A stretch of DNA of 64,000 nt from Bradyrhizobium cajani (GTDB taxonomy: Bacteria > Pseudomonadota > Alphaproteobacteria > Rhizobiales > Xanthobacteraceae): NCBI RefSeq assembly GCF_009759665.1, contig NZ_WQNE01000005.1, positions 245,807 to 309,806 on the forward strand, read 5' to 3'. Position 1 is the stretch's first letter; every line of letters starts with the position of its first letter. The notes beneath the pieces are model-generated. The model saw only the letters and a program-made list of their open reading frames with translations, was not told where the DNA came from and searched no databases. This document shows positions 33,439 to 40,905 of this stretch, in pieces. The translations under genes and the position numbers were made by a program.

Positions 33439-34860
33439 ATGGATGAACATATGGACGTTGCCCTATCCGCCGCGGAATCGGTACTCGACCACGTGCCGAT
33501 GCGCAATGAAGACGGCGAAATTCGTCACGAATTTGTCGAGGAAATTGCCCATGCGATCGAGGCCGGCGACAGTGCATCGTTGCGGGCGATCGTCGCCGAG
33601 CTGCACGAGGCCGATCTCGGCGACCTGATCGGAGCGCTCGAGCCCGACGACCGCGTCCGCCTGGTCGAGTTGACCGGCCGCGACTTCGACTTCTCGGCAT
33701 TGAACGAGGTCGACGAGGCCGTGCGCGAGGAGATCCTCGAGGAGCTGCCGCCGGAGACGGTCGCAGAAGGTGTCCGCGAGCTCGAATCCGACGACGCGGT
33801 CGAGCTGCTGGAAACCCTCGACGAGGCCGAGCAGGAGGAGATCCTCGAGAAGCTGCCCTTGCGGGAGCGCGTCGCGCTCGAGCGCAGCCTGCTTTATCCG
33901 GAGAATTCCGCCGGCCGCCGGATGCAGACCGAGTTCATCGCCGTGCCCCAGGATTTCACCGTCGGGCAGGCGATCGACTACATGCGCGAGACGCCGGATC
34001 TGCCCGACCGCTTCTACGAGATCTACGTCGTCGACAAGGAGCAGCACTGGCAGGGCGCGGTGCCGCTCGACGTGCTCCTGCGCACACGCCGGCCGGTGCC
34101 GCTCACCGAGCTCACCGACGAGGACCGTCGCCGCGTCTCCGTGTTGGAGGACCAGTCGGAGGTGGCGCACATGTTCGGCAAGTACAATCTCGTCGCCGCG
34201 CCCGTGCTCGACACCCAGGATCGCCTGGTCGGCGTCATCACCGTCGACGACGTCGTCGACGTCATCGAGGAGGAGGCCGACGAGGACCTCAAGGCGCTCG
34301 GCGGCGTCACCAGCGACGAAGAGCTGTCGGACACCTTTCTGACCATTGCGCGCGGCCGCTTCAACTGGCTGCTGGTCAATCTCGCCACCGCCTTCCTCGC
34401 GTCCTCCGTGCTCGGCCTGTTCGAGGGGCAGCTCGAGAAGATGGTGGCGCTCGCCGTGCTGGCGCCGATCGTGGCGAGCCAGGGCGGCAACGCCGCGACC
34501 CAGACCATGACGGTTGCGGTGCGGGCGCTCGCGACCCGCGAGCTCGGCTCCTTCAACGCCTGGCGCGTGGTGATGCGCGAGACGCTGGTCGGTCTCGTCA
34601 ACGGGCTCGCCTTTGCCGTGATCACGGGGATCGCGGCCGTGGCCTGGTTCAAGATTCCGGGCCTCGGCATCGTCATCGGGCTTGCCATCATCTGCAACCT
34701 CGTCGCCGGCGCGCTCGGCGGCATCCTGATCCCGATGGCGCTCGACCGTGTCAGGGCCGATCCGGCGGTGGCTTCCGGCACCTTCGTCACCACCGTGACC
34801 GACGTCGTCGGCTTCTTCTCCTTCCTCGGCATCGCGACGCTGTGGTTTGGGTTGAAGTAG
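33439..34860 (+). CDS. mgtE: Magnesium transporter MgtE
   Basis: 473 residues from the ATG at 33439, with GGGAG 8 nt upstream; the open frame from 32938 overlaps the deacetylase antisense and is not used. Domain order is as in MgtE: an acidic N-domain of helical repeats (residues 30-140, e.g. LGDLIGALEPDDRVRLVELTG), two CBS domains (145-270, DVLLRTRRPVPLTEL, VITVDDVVDVIEEEADED) and a C-terminal membrane domain with five helices and the pore signature APIVASQGGNAATQTMTVAVRAL. The acidic CBS/N-domain interface senses intracellular Mg2+ and gates the channel in known members. Length is normal. Confidence 0.95.
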   Translation: MDEHMDVALSAAESVLDHVPMRNEDGEIRHEFVEEIAHAIEAGDSASLRAIVAELHEADLGDLIGALEPDDRVRLVELTGRDFDFSALNEVDEAVREEILEELPPETVAEGVRELESDDAVELLETLDEAEQEEILEKLPLRERVALERSLLYPENSAGRRMQTEFIAVPQDFTVGQAIDYMRETPDLPDRFYEIYVVDKEQHWQGAVPLDVLLRTRRPVPLTELTDEDRRRVSVLEDQSEVAHMFGKYNLVAAPVLDTQDRLVGVITVDDVVDVIEEEADEDLKALGGVTSDEELSDTFLTIARGRFNWLLVNLATAFLASSVLGLFEGQLEKMVALAVLAPIVASQGGNAATQTMTVAVRALATRELGSFNAWRVVMRETLVGLVNGLAFAVITGIAAVAWFKIPGLGIVIGLAIICNLVAGALGGILIPMALDRVRADPAVASGTFVTTVTDVVGFFSFLGIATLWFGLK

Positions 34861-34877
34861 GGAAGCGCGCTCTCTCC

Positions 34878-34959
34878 CCGTCATTGCGAGCGAAGCGAAG
34901 CAATCCAGAATCTCTCCGCGGCAATAGTCTGGATTGCTTCGCTTCGCTCGCAATGACGG
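34878..34959. repeat. REP-type palindrome (CCGTCATTGCGAG family), intact copy
   Basis: Arms 34878-34909 and 34928-34959 are perfect inverted repeats of 32 bp (CCGTCATTGCGAGCGAAGCG ... CGCTTCGCTCGCAATGACGG) around an 18-nt loop. The same family recurs at 38371-38427, 38642-38719 and, interrupted, at 63811-63879. It lies just after mgtE and could form a strong hairpin in RNA. Confidence 0.9.
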
Positions 34960-34985
34960 AGTGTGGGGCAGCCGCGCTGCCTCTC

Positions 34986-35125
34986 ACGTGTCCCGGGGCG
35001 CGCTGCGGCGCGTAGCGCTGCTGCGCAGAACCGGGACCCAGAAGGCGACAGGGTACGCTGCGGCGGGATGGGCCCCGGCTCTGCGGCGCACCGCCGAAGA
35101 GGCGCTGCGCCGCGTCCGGGGCACG
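34986..35125. repeat. GC-rich intergenic repeat (CCCGGGGCG ... CCGGGGCAC)
   Basis: A GC-rich segment bounded by GTGTCCCGGGGCGCG and GCGTCCGGGGCACG with internal short repeats of GCTGCGGCGC. It follows the REP palindrome directly, so 34861-35192 holds only repeats and no gene. Family membership is judged by appearance and memory of similar Bradyrhizobium sequences. Confidence 0.5.
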
Positions 35126-35192
35126 AGGCCGCTATCTTTAATCCGAACTTAAGCGAGTTGCCGCATCATCGCCCGTGCTTGGGGGAATCGAC

Positions 35193-35534
35193 ATGCGGTT
35201 GCGGCTGAAGGCGGACGGGCGGATCGTCGAGTTGCGGGACGGCCAAGAGCTTCCAGTTCAGCCGCTTCCAGTTCAGCCGCTTCCAGTTCAGCCGTCTCCA
35301 GTCCTGCCGGCGGCCAATGCGGCGCCAGGCGAGGCCTCTTCGCTCGCGGTGCGCGATCTGCGCCGTCGCGCCTGCCTGACCCAGATGGAGTTCGCCGCCA
35401 AGCTCGGCGTTCCCGTCGAGACCATCCGCAACTGGGAGCAGGGCAAGCGTGCCCCGCGGGGGCCGGCCCGCGCGCTGCTCGCCGTGATCGCGCATGCACC
35501 GGATACGGTATTCCAGGCGCTCGCCAAAGCCTGA
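35193..35534 (+). CDS. Small HTH (XRE/antitoxin-like) protein with LPVQP repeats
   Basis: 113 residues; ATG at 35193 with GGGGGAA 5 nt upstream, preferred over the GTG at 35175. The N-terminus (MRLRLKADGRIVELRDGQE) is followed by three LPVQP pentapeptides plus a degenerate SPVLP encoded by a 15-bp tandem repeat. The rest is a helix-turn-helix of the type found in HigA/NadS-like antitoxins and orphan regulators (VRDLRRRACLTQMEFAAKLGVPVETIRNWEQGKRAPRGPARALLAVI). No toxin gene is adjacent, so an orphan regulator is likelier than a complete toxin-antitoxin pair. Confidence 0.82.
   Translation: MRLRLKADGRIVELRDGQELPVQPLPVQPLPVQPSPVLPAANAAPGEASSLAVRDLRRRACLTQMEFAAKLGVPVETIRNWEQGKRAPRGPARALLAVIAHAPDTVFQALAKA
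35250..35309 (+). repeat. 15-bp in-frame tandem repeat (three perfect units plus one degenerate)
   Basis: Units CTTCCAGTTCAGCCG start at 35250, 35265 and 35280; the fourth (35295-35309, TCTCCAGTCCTGCCG) is degenerate. The period is a multiple of three, so copy-number change keeps the frame of the HTH gene and only alters the LPVQP linker length. Confidence 0.95.
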
Positions 35535-35625
35535 CGTCAAGGCCTCGCGCGAACCACGCGTTAGCATTGCGCTGAATAACCGGCCCGGCGTCCGTTGGCA
35601 CGATGACGGGCGAAGTCCATAATGG

Positions 35626-35732
35626 CCTAAAGCATGATCCGGAAAAGTGCGCAGCGGTTTTCCGAAAAGATCATGCTCAAACAATAACCTAAAGCGCGAT
35701 GACGATTCATCCTGATCTCATCGCGCCTTAGG
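35626..35732. repeat. Rhizobial palindromic intergenic repeat (copy 2)
   Basis: Same family as 21881-21962: CCTAAAGCATGATCCGGAAAA ... GATCATGCTCAAACAATAACC, then a second hairpin with arms CCTAAAGCGCGATGA and TCATCGCGCCTTAGG. The two copies share order, spacing and linker, differing mainly in the loop of the second hairpin. It precedes the aldo/keto reductase gene by 26 bp. Confidence 0.82.
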
Positions 35733-35758
35733 GGCGACCGCAACAGAGAGGATTCCTC

Positions 35759-36577
35759 ATGCTGTTCGTCGAGGCCAGTGGCGCAAGGATACCGGCGATC
35801 GGGCTCGGGACCTGGGAATTGGACGGGCGGCTTTGCGCGCGCGTGGTCGAGCAGGCGCTGCGGCTCGGCTACCGTCACATCGACACCGCGCAGGTCTACG
35901 ACAATGAGCGCGAGGTCGGCGACGGCCTGCGCGCCTCCGGCGTGCGCCGCGACGACATCTTTCTCACGACCAAGGTCTGGACCAACCATTTCGCGCCCCA
36001 CGATCTCGAGCGCTCGGTCAAGGAGAGCCTCGCGCGCCTGCGGCTTCCCTTCGTCGATCTCCTCTTGCTGCATTGGCCCAATTCGCACGTGCCGCTGGCG
36101 GAGACGCTGGGCGCGCTGTCGCATGCCAAGCGGATGGGCCTGACCCGCCATATCGGCGTGTCCAATTTCACGGTGGCGCTGATCGAGCAGGCGGTCGCGC
36201 TGTCGCCGGAGCCGCTGGCCTGCAACCAGGTCGAATATCACCCTTATCTGGACCAGGCGAAGGTGAGGGCGGCCTGCGACCAGCATGGCCTTGCGCTGGT
36301 CGCCTACAGCCCGATCGCCAAGGGGCGCGTCAAGACCGACCAGACGCTCGCCGAGATCGGGCGCCTCCACCGCAAGACGCCGGCGCAGATCTGCCTGCGC
36401 TGGCTGGTGCAACAGAATGTCGCTGCGATCCCGCGCACCTCCCGCGTCGAGCGGCTGTCGGAAAACATCGAGATCTTCGATTTCGAGCTGGCGGACGATG
36501 AGATGGCCCGCATCGCCGCGCTGGCCAATCCCAGGGGGCGCCTGACCGATTTCGGCTTCGCCCCGAAATGGGATTGA
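35759..36577 (+). CDS. Aldo/keto reductase (2,5-diketo-D-gluconate reductase-like)
   Basis: 272 residues, SD GAGAGG. The AKR catalytic tetrad is at Asp42, Tyr47, Lys72 and His105 (HIDTAQVYDNE, TKVW, LLLHWPN). The signatures GLGTWEL, IGVSNFTVALIEQAV and the NADPH-binding IPRTSRVERLSENIEIFDFEL are present. Members of this AKR5-like branch reduce small carbonyls and sugar-derived ketones with NADPH in the cytoplasm. It is monocistronic between the repeat and the TolA-like gene, so no pathway is suggested. Confidence 0.93.
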   Translation: MLFVEASGARIPAIGLGTWELDGRLCARVVEQALRLGYRHIDTAQVYDNEREVGDGLRASGVRRDDIFLTTKVWTNHFAPHDLERSVKESLARLRLPFVDLLLLHWPNSHVPLAETLGALSHAKRMGLTRHIGVSNFTVALIEQAVALSPEPLACNQVEYHPYLDQAKVRAACDQHGLALVAYSPIAKGRVKTDQTLAEIGRLHRKTPAQICLRWLVQQNVAAIPRTSRVERLSENIEIFDFELADDEMARIAALANPRGRLTDFGFAPKWD

Positions 36578-36626
36578 GGGGGGCCTCCATTATGCTAGGA
36601 CCAGCGCGGCAACCCGAAGTCAGTCG

Positions 36627-37544
36627 ATGGAACCGCGGAAGATCATACGGACGGACATTGCGGCGTCGGCGATCGCGCATCTGACGCTGGTGGGACTGAT
36701 CATCCTGATCAGCGAGGTCCATCCGTTCCATGCCGCACCGCCCGAAACGGTCACTGTCGACATCGTCACGCCGGAGCAGATGAAGCAGGAGGAGGCCAAG
36801 GCCCAAGAGAAGGCTGAGGAGAAGGCCAAGGACGAGGTGAAGCAAGAGGCGAAGGAGAAGCTGCCGGAGCCCGACCTGAAACTGCCGCAGCTGGATTTCA
36901 CCGACAAGGACAAGGCGGCGCCGAAGCCTGCGGCCAAGCAACAGGCCGCCGCGCCGTCGCCATCACCGCAGCCGTCGCCCGAACCGCAACGGCCCGCGCA
37001 GCAGCAACAGCCGCAACCTTCGCCGAAGCCGCGCGAGGCCAACGCACAGCCGCAGCAACCGCCTCAGGCCATGCCGCAGCCGCAGCAGCAAGCCGCGCCG
37101 CCGCCGGCCTATCAGGCTCCGGAGCCCGACGTCACCATCAAGTACGGCGTCATGCTGGGGCTGCCGCCTGAACTGCCGTCCGAGCCGAGAAACGCCCCCA
37201 AGGATGACGGCGGCGATGCCAACGATTCGACCGCAACCAAGCTGCCGGCCGAAGTCATTGCCGCGCTCCGCCGCCACCTGAGAAGTTGCGCCAAGTTGCC
37301 GGCCGGGGTCGACCCGACCGACAACGTCCGCATCAAGCTGCGCACGGTGTTCGCCACCGACGGCACGCTGGCGCGCGAGCCGATCCTGATCGAGGCCCCG
37401 CCGTCCGCGAAAGGTGTGGCCATGATGAAGTCCGCAATGAGCGCGCTCCAGAGCTGCCAGCCCTACAAGATGCTGCCGGCCGACAAGTATGAGGAATGGA
37501 AGGTGTTGGACCTGCCGTTCGGCCCAAGGGATTTCGGCGGGTAG
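36627..37544 (+). CDS. TolA/TonB-like periplasm-spanning protein
   Basis: 305 residues. One N-terminal membrane anchor (IAHLTLVGLIILISEVHPFH) is followed by a Lys/Glu/Ala-rich helix (EQMKQEEAKAQEKAEEKAKD), a long Pro/Gln-rich spacer (about residues 100-170) and a globular C-terminal domain (LRSCAKLPAGVDPTDNVRIKLRTVFATDGTLAREP, then ALQSCQPYKMLPADKYEEWKVLDLPF). This is the TolA layout, linking inner-membrane TolQR to the outer membrane. The two cysteines in the C-terminal domain match the TolA-III disulphide. No tolQRB-pal genes are adjacent, so an accessory TolA-like or TonB-like protein is also possible. Confidence 0.82.
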   Translation: MEPRKIIRTDIAASAIAHLTLVGLIILISEVHPFHAAPPETVTVDIVTPEQMKQEEAKAQEKAEEKAKDEVKQEAKEKLPEPDLKLPQLDFTDKDKAAPKPAAKQQAAAPSPSPQPSPEPQRPAQQQQPQPSPKPREANAQPQQPPQAMPQPQQQAAPPPAYQAPEPDVTIKYGVMLGLPPELPSEPRNAPKDDGGDANDSTATKLPAEVIAALRRHLRSCAKLPAGVDPTDNVRIKLRTVFATDGTLAREPILIEAPPSAKGVAMMKSAMSALQSCQPYKMLPADKYEEWKVLDLPFGPRDFGG

Positions 37545-37635
37545 CGTGTGGGCTGCGGGATCCCTCTGTGTCGCCGCCCTGTCAATCCCGGCACGCAAAA
37601 ACATTCCGCTTTACCGAAATTCGGAATTGGCGTAT

Positions 37636-38160
37636 GTGTCGCCCATCCCGGCTCACCCTTGAGGGGCGGTCATGTGTCGTGATGATCGCAGGGCCGGGCC
37701 TGCGGTGGACGCGGCAGCGTCGGGCGCGAGAGGTCAAGGGCAGGGCGGATTGCTCTCCGTGAGCCCGAGACCGCGCGCGGACGAACGGCGCTGTCAGGTT
37801 CGTCTCGCCTGTAAGTTTCCAGCCTGGTCGACAGGGCTGGGAAAACTGCGGCGAACAGCGCGCCGTGCGTACGGCAAAACCGTGTGGTCCTGGCCGTCGT
37901 TGCTACGGTCAAGCCCTGGCGGATGCGGCAGTCGCGTCAACCGGCGCGGTGCCGGCGACTTTCGCCGGGGTGAGGGAGGCCAGAAGGAACTCGGCTCCCG
38001 GGAGAGCACGGCATAAGCCGTCCAACCATCGCGCAGGGAAGGCCGTGTGTTGGGCTTCACCTGTATGCTGCTGTGCGGTTTCTCTGCGTGTGCTTTTCGC
38101 GCAGCGGACCGCGGGTGCTAGCTGGCACCCGGCCTTCCCTGCGCCCTCTTGGCTTAGAGG
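37636..38160. repeat. Long (about 0.5 kb) structured intergenic repeat of Bradyrhizobium type
   Basis: No credible gene covers this segment, although stop-free frames exist. It starts CCCATCCCGGCTCACCCTTGA and contains a long-range perfect stem: GCGCAGGGAAGGCC (38031-38044) pairs with GGCCTTCCCTGCGC (38131-38144). Inside lies a smaller hairpin around CGGGTGCTAGCTGGCACCCG. I recall the phrase around CATAAGCCGTCCAACCATCG recurring in many Bradyrhizobium intergenic regions, often with spurious ORF calls. Function unknown; a non-coding RNA or mobile repeat are options. Confidence 0.6.
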
Positions 38161-38231
38161 ACGGAGCGATCAAGCAAAGCTCGGGCGAAATGAGCCGCGA
38201 GGATGCGAAGGCGTGTCTGCAATCCTTCACC

Positions 38232-38335
38232 GCTGTCATCGCCCGCGAAGGCGGGCGATCCAGTACTCCGAGACGGAAGTGATTGAACCGAGAGGCCGCG
38301 GCGTACTGGATGCCCCGCTTTCGCGGGGCATGACA
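38232..38335. repeat. Intergenic repeat with composite hairpin (TGTCATCGCCCGCG ... GGGGCATGAC)
   Basis: Outer arms GTCATCGCCCGCGAAGGCGG and the imperfect complement CCGCTTTCGCGGGGCATGAC, with inner arms GATCCAGTACTCCG / GGCGTACTGGATG, define one folded unit. It follows the long repeat directly and belongs to the repeat cluster filling 37545-38765. Confidence 0.7.
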
Positions 38336-38370
38336 TTTCAATTGGAGAACCGAGCCGATGCCCCAAACAC

Positions 38371-38427
38371 CGTCATTGCGAGCCAACGGGTCCGCGCGGA
38401 GCGCGGCCCCGTTGGCTCGCAATGACG
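38371..38427. repeat. REP-type palindrome, short copy
   Basis: Perfect 20-bp arms CGTCATTGCGAGCCAACGGG (38371-38390) and CCCGTTGGCTCGCAATGACG (38408-38427) with a GC-rich 17-nt loop. The outer ends are those of the family at 34878, but the inner sequence differs, so arms co-vary. Confidence 0.88.
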
Positions 38428-38450
38428 ATGCGGAAGCAGCGAGCGCCAAT

Positions 38451-38631
38451 CCATCCCCGTCACCCCTGCGTAACGGCGAAGCCGTTATCGCTGGAGGTGC
38501 GCGCCCTGCGGCGCATCGCGCGGCAGGGTAAGCCTCGAAGGGCGACGGCCCGGCTGCATCCCGGCCGCTCATCCTTCGAGGCTCCCCATGGGACGCGTTG
38601 CGTCCCATGCCTCGCACCTCAGGATGACGGA
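38451..38631. repeat. Intergenic repeat with several internal hairpins
   Basis: It contains GTAACGGCGAAGCCGTTA, GGTGCGCGCCCTGCGGCGCATC, and CATGGGACGCGTTGCGTCCCATG as successive hairpins, with CATCCTTCGAGGCT and CTCAGGATGACGG motifs that I recall from dispersed Bradyrhizobium repeats. No gene is supported here. Confidence 0.55.
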
Positions 38632-38641
38632 GTTCATAGGG

Positions 38642-38719
38642 CCGTCATTGCGAGCGCCGCGAAGCAATCCAGAATCTTTCCGCGGTGGCAGTCTTGCTTC
38701 GCTGCGCTCGCAATGACGA
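38642..38719. repeat. REP-type palindrome, imperfect copy
   Basis: CCGTCATTGCGAGCGCCGCG ... GCGCTCGCAATGACG form the outer arms, with the inner GAAGCAATCCAGAATC partly lost on the right side (CTTGCTTCGC). It is the third member of the family in the window and ends 47 bp before the stop of the DUF599 gene. Confidence 0.85.
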
Positions 38720-38765
38720 CGTGGAGAAAGCGCGCGCTACATCGCGCACTCGCGGCGCGGACGCA

Positions 38766-39479
38766 TCAATGACCGCGCTTCTTCTCCTCACCATCCACCA
38801 CCTCCGGCGCCATCGCGGCCCATGCGCTCGATGCGAACTGCCGGCGCCAGGTCACGACCACCACCGCTGCCGTGCTCACGAACAGCACCCAGGGGCTGAC
38901 GAACCAGCCGAGATAGCCGAGCGCGAAGAAGAAGGCGCGCTGGCCGCGGTTGAAATGGCGGCCGGCGGATTCGAACAGGCGCGTGGTGCGGATGACATGG
39001 GCTTCGGCCTCCGGCGTGTCGCGCCGGTCAGCCGGCGGCATGCCGCCGAACAGGATCGCGACATAGTTGAACAGGCGGTAGGCCCAGGCGAACTTGAAGA
39101 AGGCGTAGACGCAGATCAGCACGAGGCCGACGCATTTCAGCTCCCACATCGCCGGCGACGTGCTGAGGTCGACCGGCAGCTTGCTCAGGATCGTGATCGC
39201 GTCGTTGGTGGCGTGCAGCAGCGCCAGCGCGCCGCCGAGCGCGAACAGGCTGGTGGAGGCGAAGAAGGCGGTGCCGTTCTGGAGCGAGGCCATGATCTGC
39301 ATGTCGACCATGCGGGTCTCGCGATCGAGCAGCTGGCGCACCCAGACCTCGCGGTAGCGGTTCATGCGCGCCGACAGGCTGTCGCGGCCGTAAGCCGAAT
39401 GCTCCAGCGTCAGGGCATAGACCAGCCATTCGATGATGAAGAAGCCGACCGCCGTGATGTCGACCCAGTGCCTGCTCAT
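38766..39479 (-). CDS. DUF599-family membrane protein
   Basis: 237 residues from the ATG at 39479 (MSRHWVDITAVGFFIIEWLVYALTLE), which has GAGGAGAG 6 nt upstream. Four membrane helices are visible (VGFFIIEWLVYALTL, LFALGGALALLHATND, CVGLVLICVYAFFKFAWAYRLFNYVAILFG, FFFALGYLGWFVSPWVLFVSTAAVVVV), with conserved basic/polar loops (RMNRYREVWVRQLLDRETRMVDMQ). This matches the uncharacterised DUF599 family; function unknown. Confidence 0.82.
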   Translation of the reverse strand: MSRHWVDITAVGFFIIEWLVYALTLEHSAYGRDSLSARMNRYREVWVRQLLDRETRMVDMQIMASLQNGTAFFASTSLFALGGALALLHATNDAITILSKLPVDLSTSPAMWELKCVGLVLICVYAFFKFAWAYRLFNYVAILFGGMPPADRRDTPEAEAHVIRTTRLFESAGRHFNRGQRAFFFALGYLGWFVSPWVLFVSTAAVVVVTWRRQFASSAWAAMAPEVVDGEEKKRGH

Positions 39480-39600
39480 GTCTCTCTCCTCGCGGTCGCA
39501 ACGATTGCCACGCACGATCCGTTGCGGCAACGATTGATTGGCGGCAGGCGATGGCGCTAAAAGCGGCTCGCTTCAGGACGTCTCGGGAAGGACTGGTGAC

Positions 39601-40263
39601 ATGGCTGCACTGAAACTCGCGATCGGCAACAAGAACTACTCGTCATGGTCGATGCGGCCCTGGCTCGCGCTGCGTGCCAACGACATCCCGTTCGTGGAGA
39701 CCGTCATTCCGCTCTACACCGACAACCCCGCCGACAAGGAACAGATCCTCTCCTTCAGCCGCGCCGGCAAGGTGCCGGTGCTGGTCGATGGCGACATCAC
39801 GGTGTGGGATTCGCTCAGCATCATCGAATACATCGCCGAGCGCTATCCCGAGAAGAAGCTGTGGCCCGACGACGTCGCGGCACGCGCCCATGCCCGTTCG
39901 GTCTGCGCCGAGATGCATTCCGGCTTCATGGCCTTGCGCAACGAATGCGGCATGAACCTGCACCGGCCCGTGCGCCCCGTGACGCTGTCGGCGGACGCCA
40001 AAGCCAATATCGCGCGCGTGCAGGAGATCTGGCGCGAGTGCCGGACCCGGTATGGTGCCAACGGACCGTTCCTGTTCGGCCGCTTCGGCGCGGCGGACGC
40101 GATGTATGCGCCGGTCGTGCACCGCTTCCGCACCTACGCGATCGAGGTCACGCCGGAGACCAGGGCCTACATGGACACGATGACGGCGATGCCGGCGTTC
40201 CAGGAATGGACCCGCGACGGGCTCGCCGAAACGCTCGTCATCGAGAAGTTCGAAACGGCGTAG
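39601..40263 (+). CDS. Glutathione S-transferase family protein
   Basis: 220 residues. The N-terminal thioredoxin-like domain has the catalytic-serine region NYSSWSMRPWLALRAN, the cis-Pro loop GKVPVLVDGD and the glutathione gamma-Glu contact DSLSIIEYIAERYP. The C-terminal domain is all-helical (FGRFGAADAMYAPVVHRFRTY). It belongs to the zeta/maleylacetoacetate-isomerase-like branch by appearance, and probably detoxifies or isomerises a cytoplasmic electrophile. It stands alone. Confidence 0.9.
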   Translation: MAALKLAIGNKNYSSWSMRPWLALRANDIPFVETVIPLYTDNPADKEQILSFSRAGKVPVLVDGDITVWDSLSIIEYIAERYPEKKLWPDDVAARAHARSVCAEMHSGFMALRNECGMNLHRPVRPVTLSADAKANIARVQEIWRECRTRYGANGPFLFGRFGAADAMYAPVVHRFRTYAIEVTPETRAYMDTMTAMPAFQEWTRDGLAETLVIEKFETA

Positions 40264-40544
40264 TCGCGCTGGTGGTCGAGGGACGCCGGGGCGGTGTGCC
40301 GCCGGCCGCCCTGAGGGCCGGGCGCGCCTCAACCGGCAATTGCCGCACCCGGCGCGGGGGTATTTCCGGCGGTACGATTGGCGGGTCGCTCGCCCCTCTA
40401 TCGTTCTGAAAAGACTGAAAAAATATCGCGTGTCCATGCTGGCATGGCGCTGGCCAAAACGGCCGGCCGCGTGCTATACAGCGGCCCGGGTTTCCGGCCG
40501 GCCATCGCATTGGGACCATGGGCGAGGCAGGCGCTGTTTGAGTA

Positions 40545-40748
40545 ATGGAGAGGGTGTTGAAGCACAAATTCCCCGTGGGATCGCGCGTCCTGTTCACGGC
40601 CAGCAATATCGCGCGCCCGGCTGCCAGCGGCACGTATGAGATCATCCGTCTGCTGCCGACCGATGGCGACGACTGCCAATACCGGATCAAGAGCTCGACC
40701 GAAGCCTTCGAACGCGTCGCCAAGGAGAGCCAACTCGCGCTCTCCTGA
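40545..40748 (+). CDS. Small conserved-looking hypothetical protein (67 residues)
   Basis: From the ATG at 40545 the product is MERVLKHKFPVGSRVLFTAS followed by a small beta-barrel-like sequence (GTYEIIRLLPTDGDDCQYRIKSS and AFERVAKESQL). The GGAGAGGG inside the first codons would be well placed for the downstream TTG at 40557, so the real start may be there (LKHKFPVG). I recall similar short proteins in Bradyrhizobium but cannot assign a role. The preceding gap 40264-40544 holds nothing recognisable. Confidence 0.65.
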   Translation: MERVLKHKFPVGSRVLFTASNIARPAASGTYEIIRLLPTDGDDCQYRIKSSTEAFERVAKESQLALS

Positions 40749-40905
40749 AGGTTGAGGCTATCAGCGCATTGGTGCCTCCCGGGGAATTGTGTCCTGTCGC
40801 CGTCAAAAGGCCCGCTTCGCCTCAACAAGGTGGGCCGGGGGCAGTTGCCGACTCGCGGTGCTCGCTTGACCATCCGCTCTTTGCTCGCGTGAGGGGACGT
40901 CGCGC

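Noticed and set aside
33463..34953. 496-codon frame antisense to mgtE
   Set aside because: It mirrors the acidic MgtE sequence and has no recognisable domain; mgtE is complete on the forward strand.
35193..35534. Complete type II toxin-antitoxin system around the HTH protein
   Set aside because: No toxin-like gene (RelE/HigB/BrnT type) is adjacent on either strand; only the HTH half is present.
37672..38425. Short reading frames in the repeat island (e.g. 186-codon frame at 37865)
   Set aside because: They lie in a structured repeat; products of this type recur as spurious annotations. Codon composition and hairpins argue against coding.
34878..38719. CRISPR array suspected from repeated GTCATTGCGAG motifs
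   Set aside because: The motifs are inverted arms of separate palindromes at irregular spacing, with no regular spacers and no cas genes.
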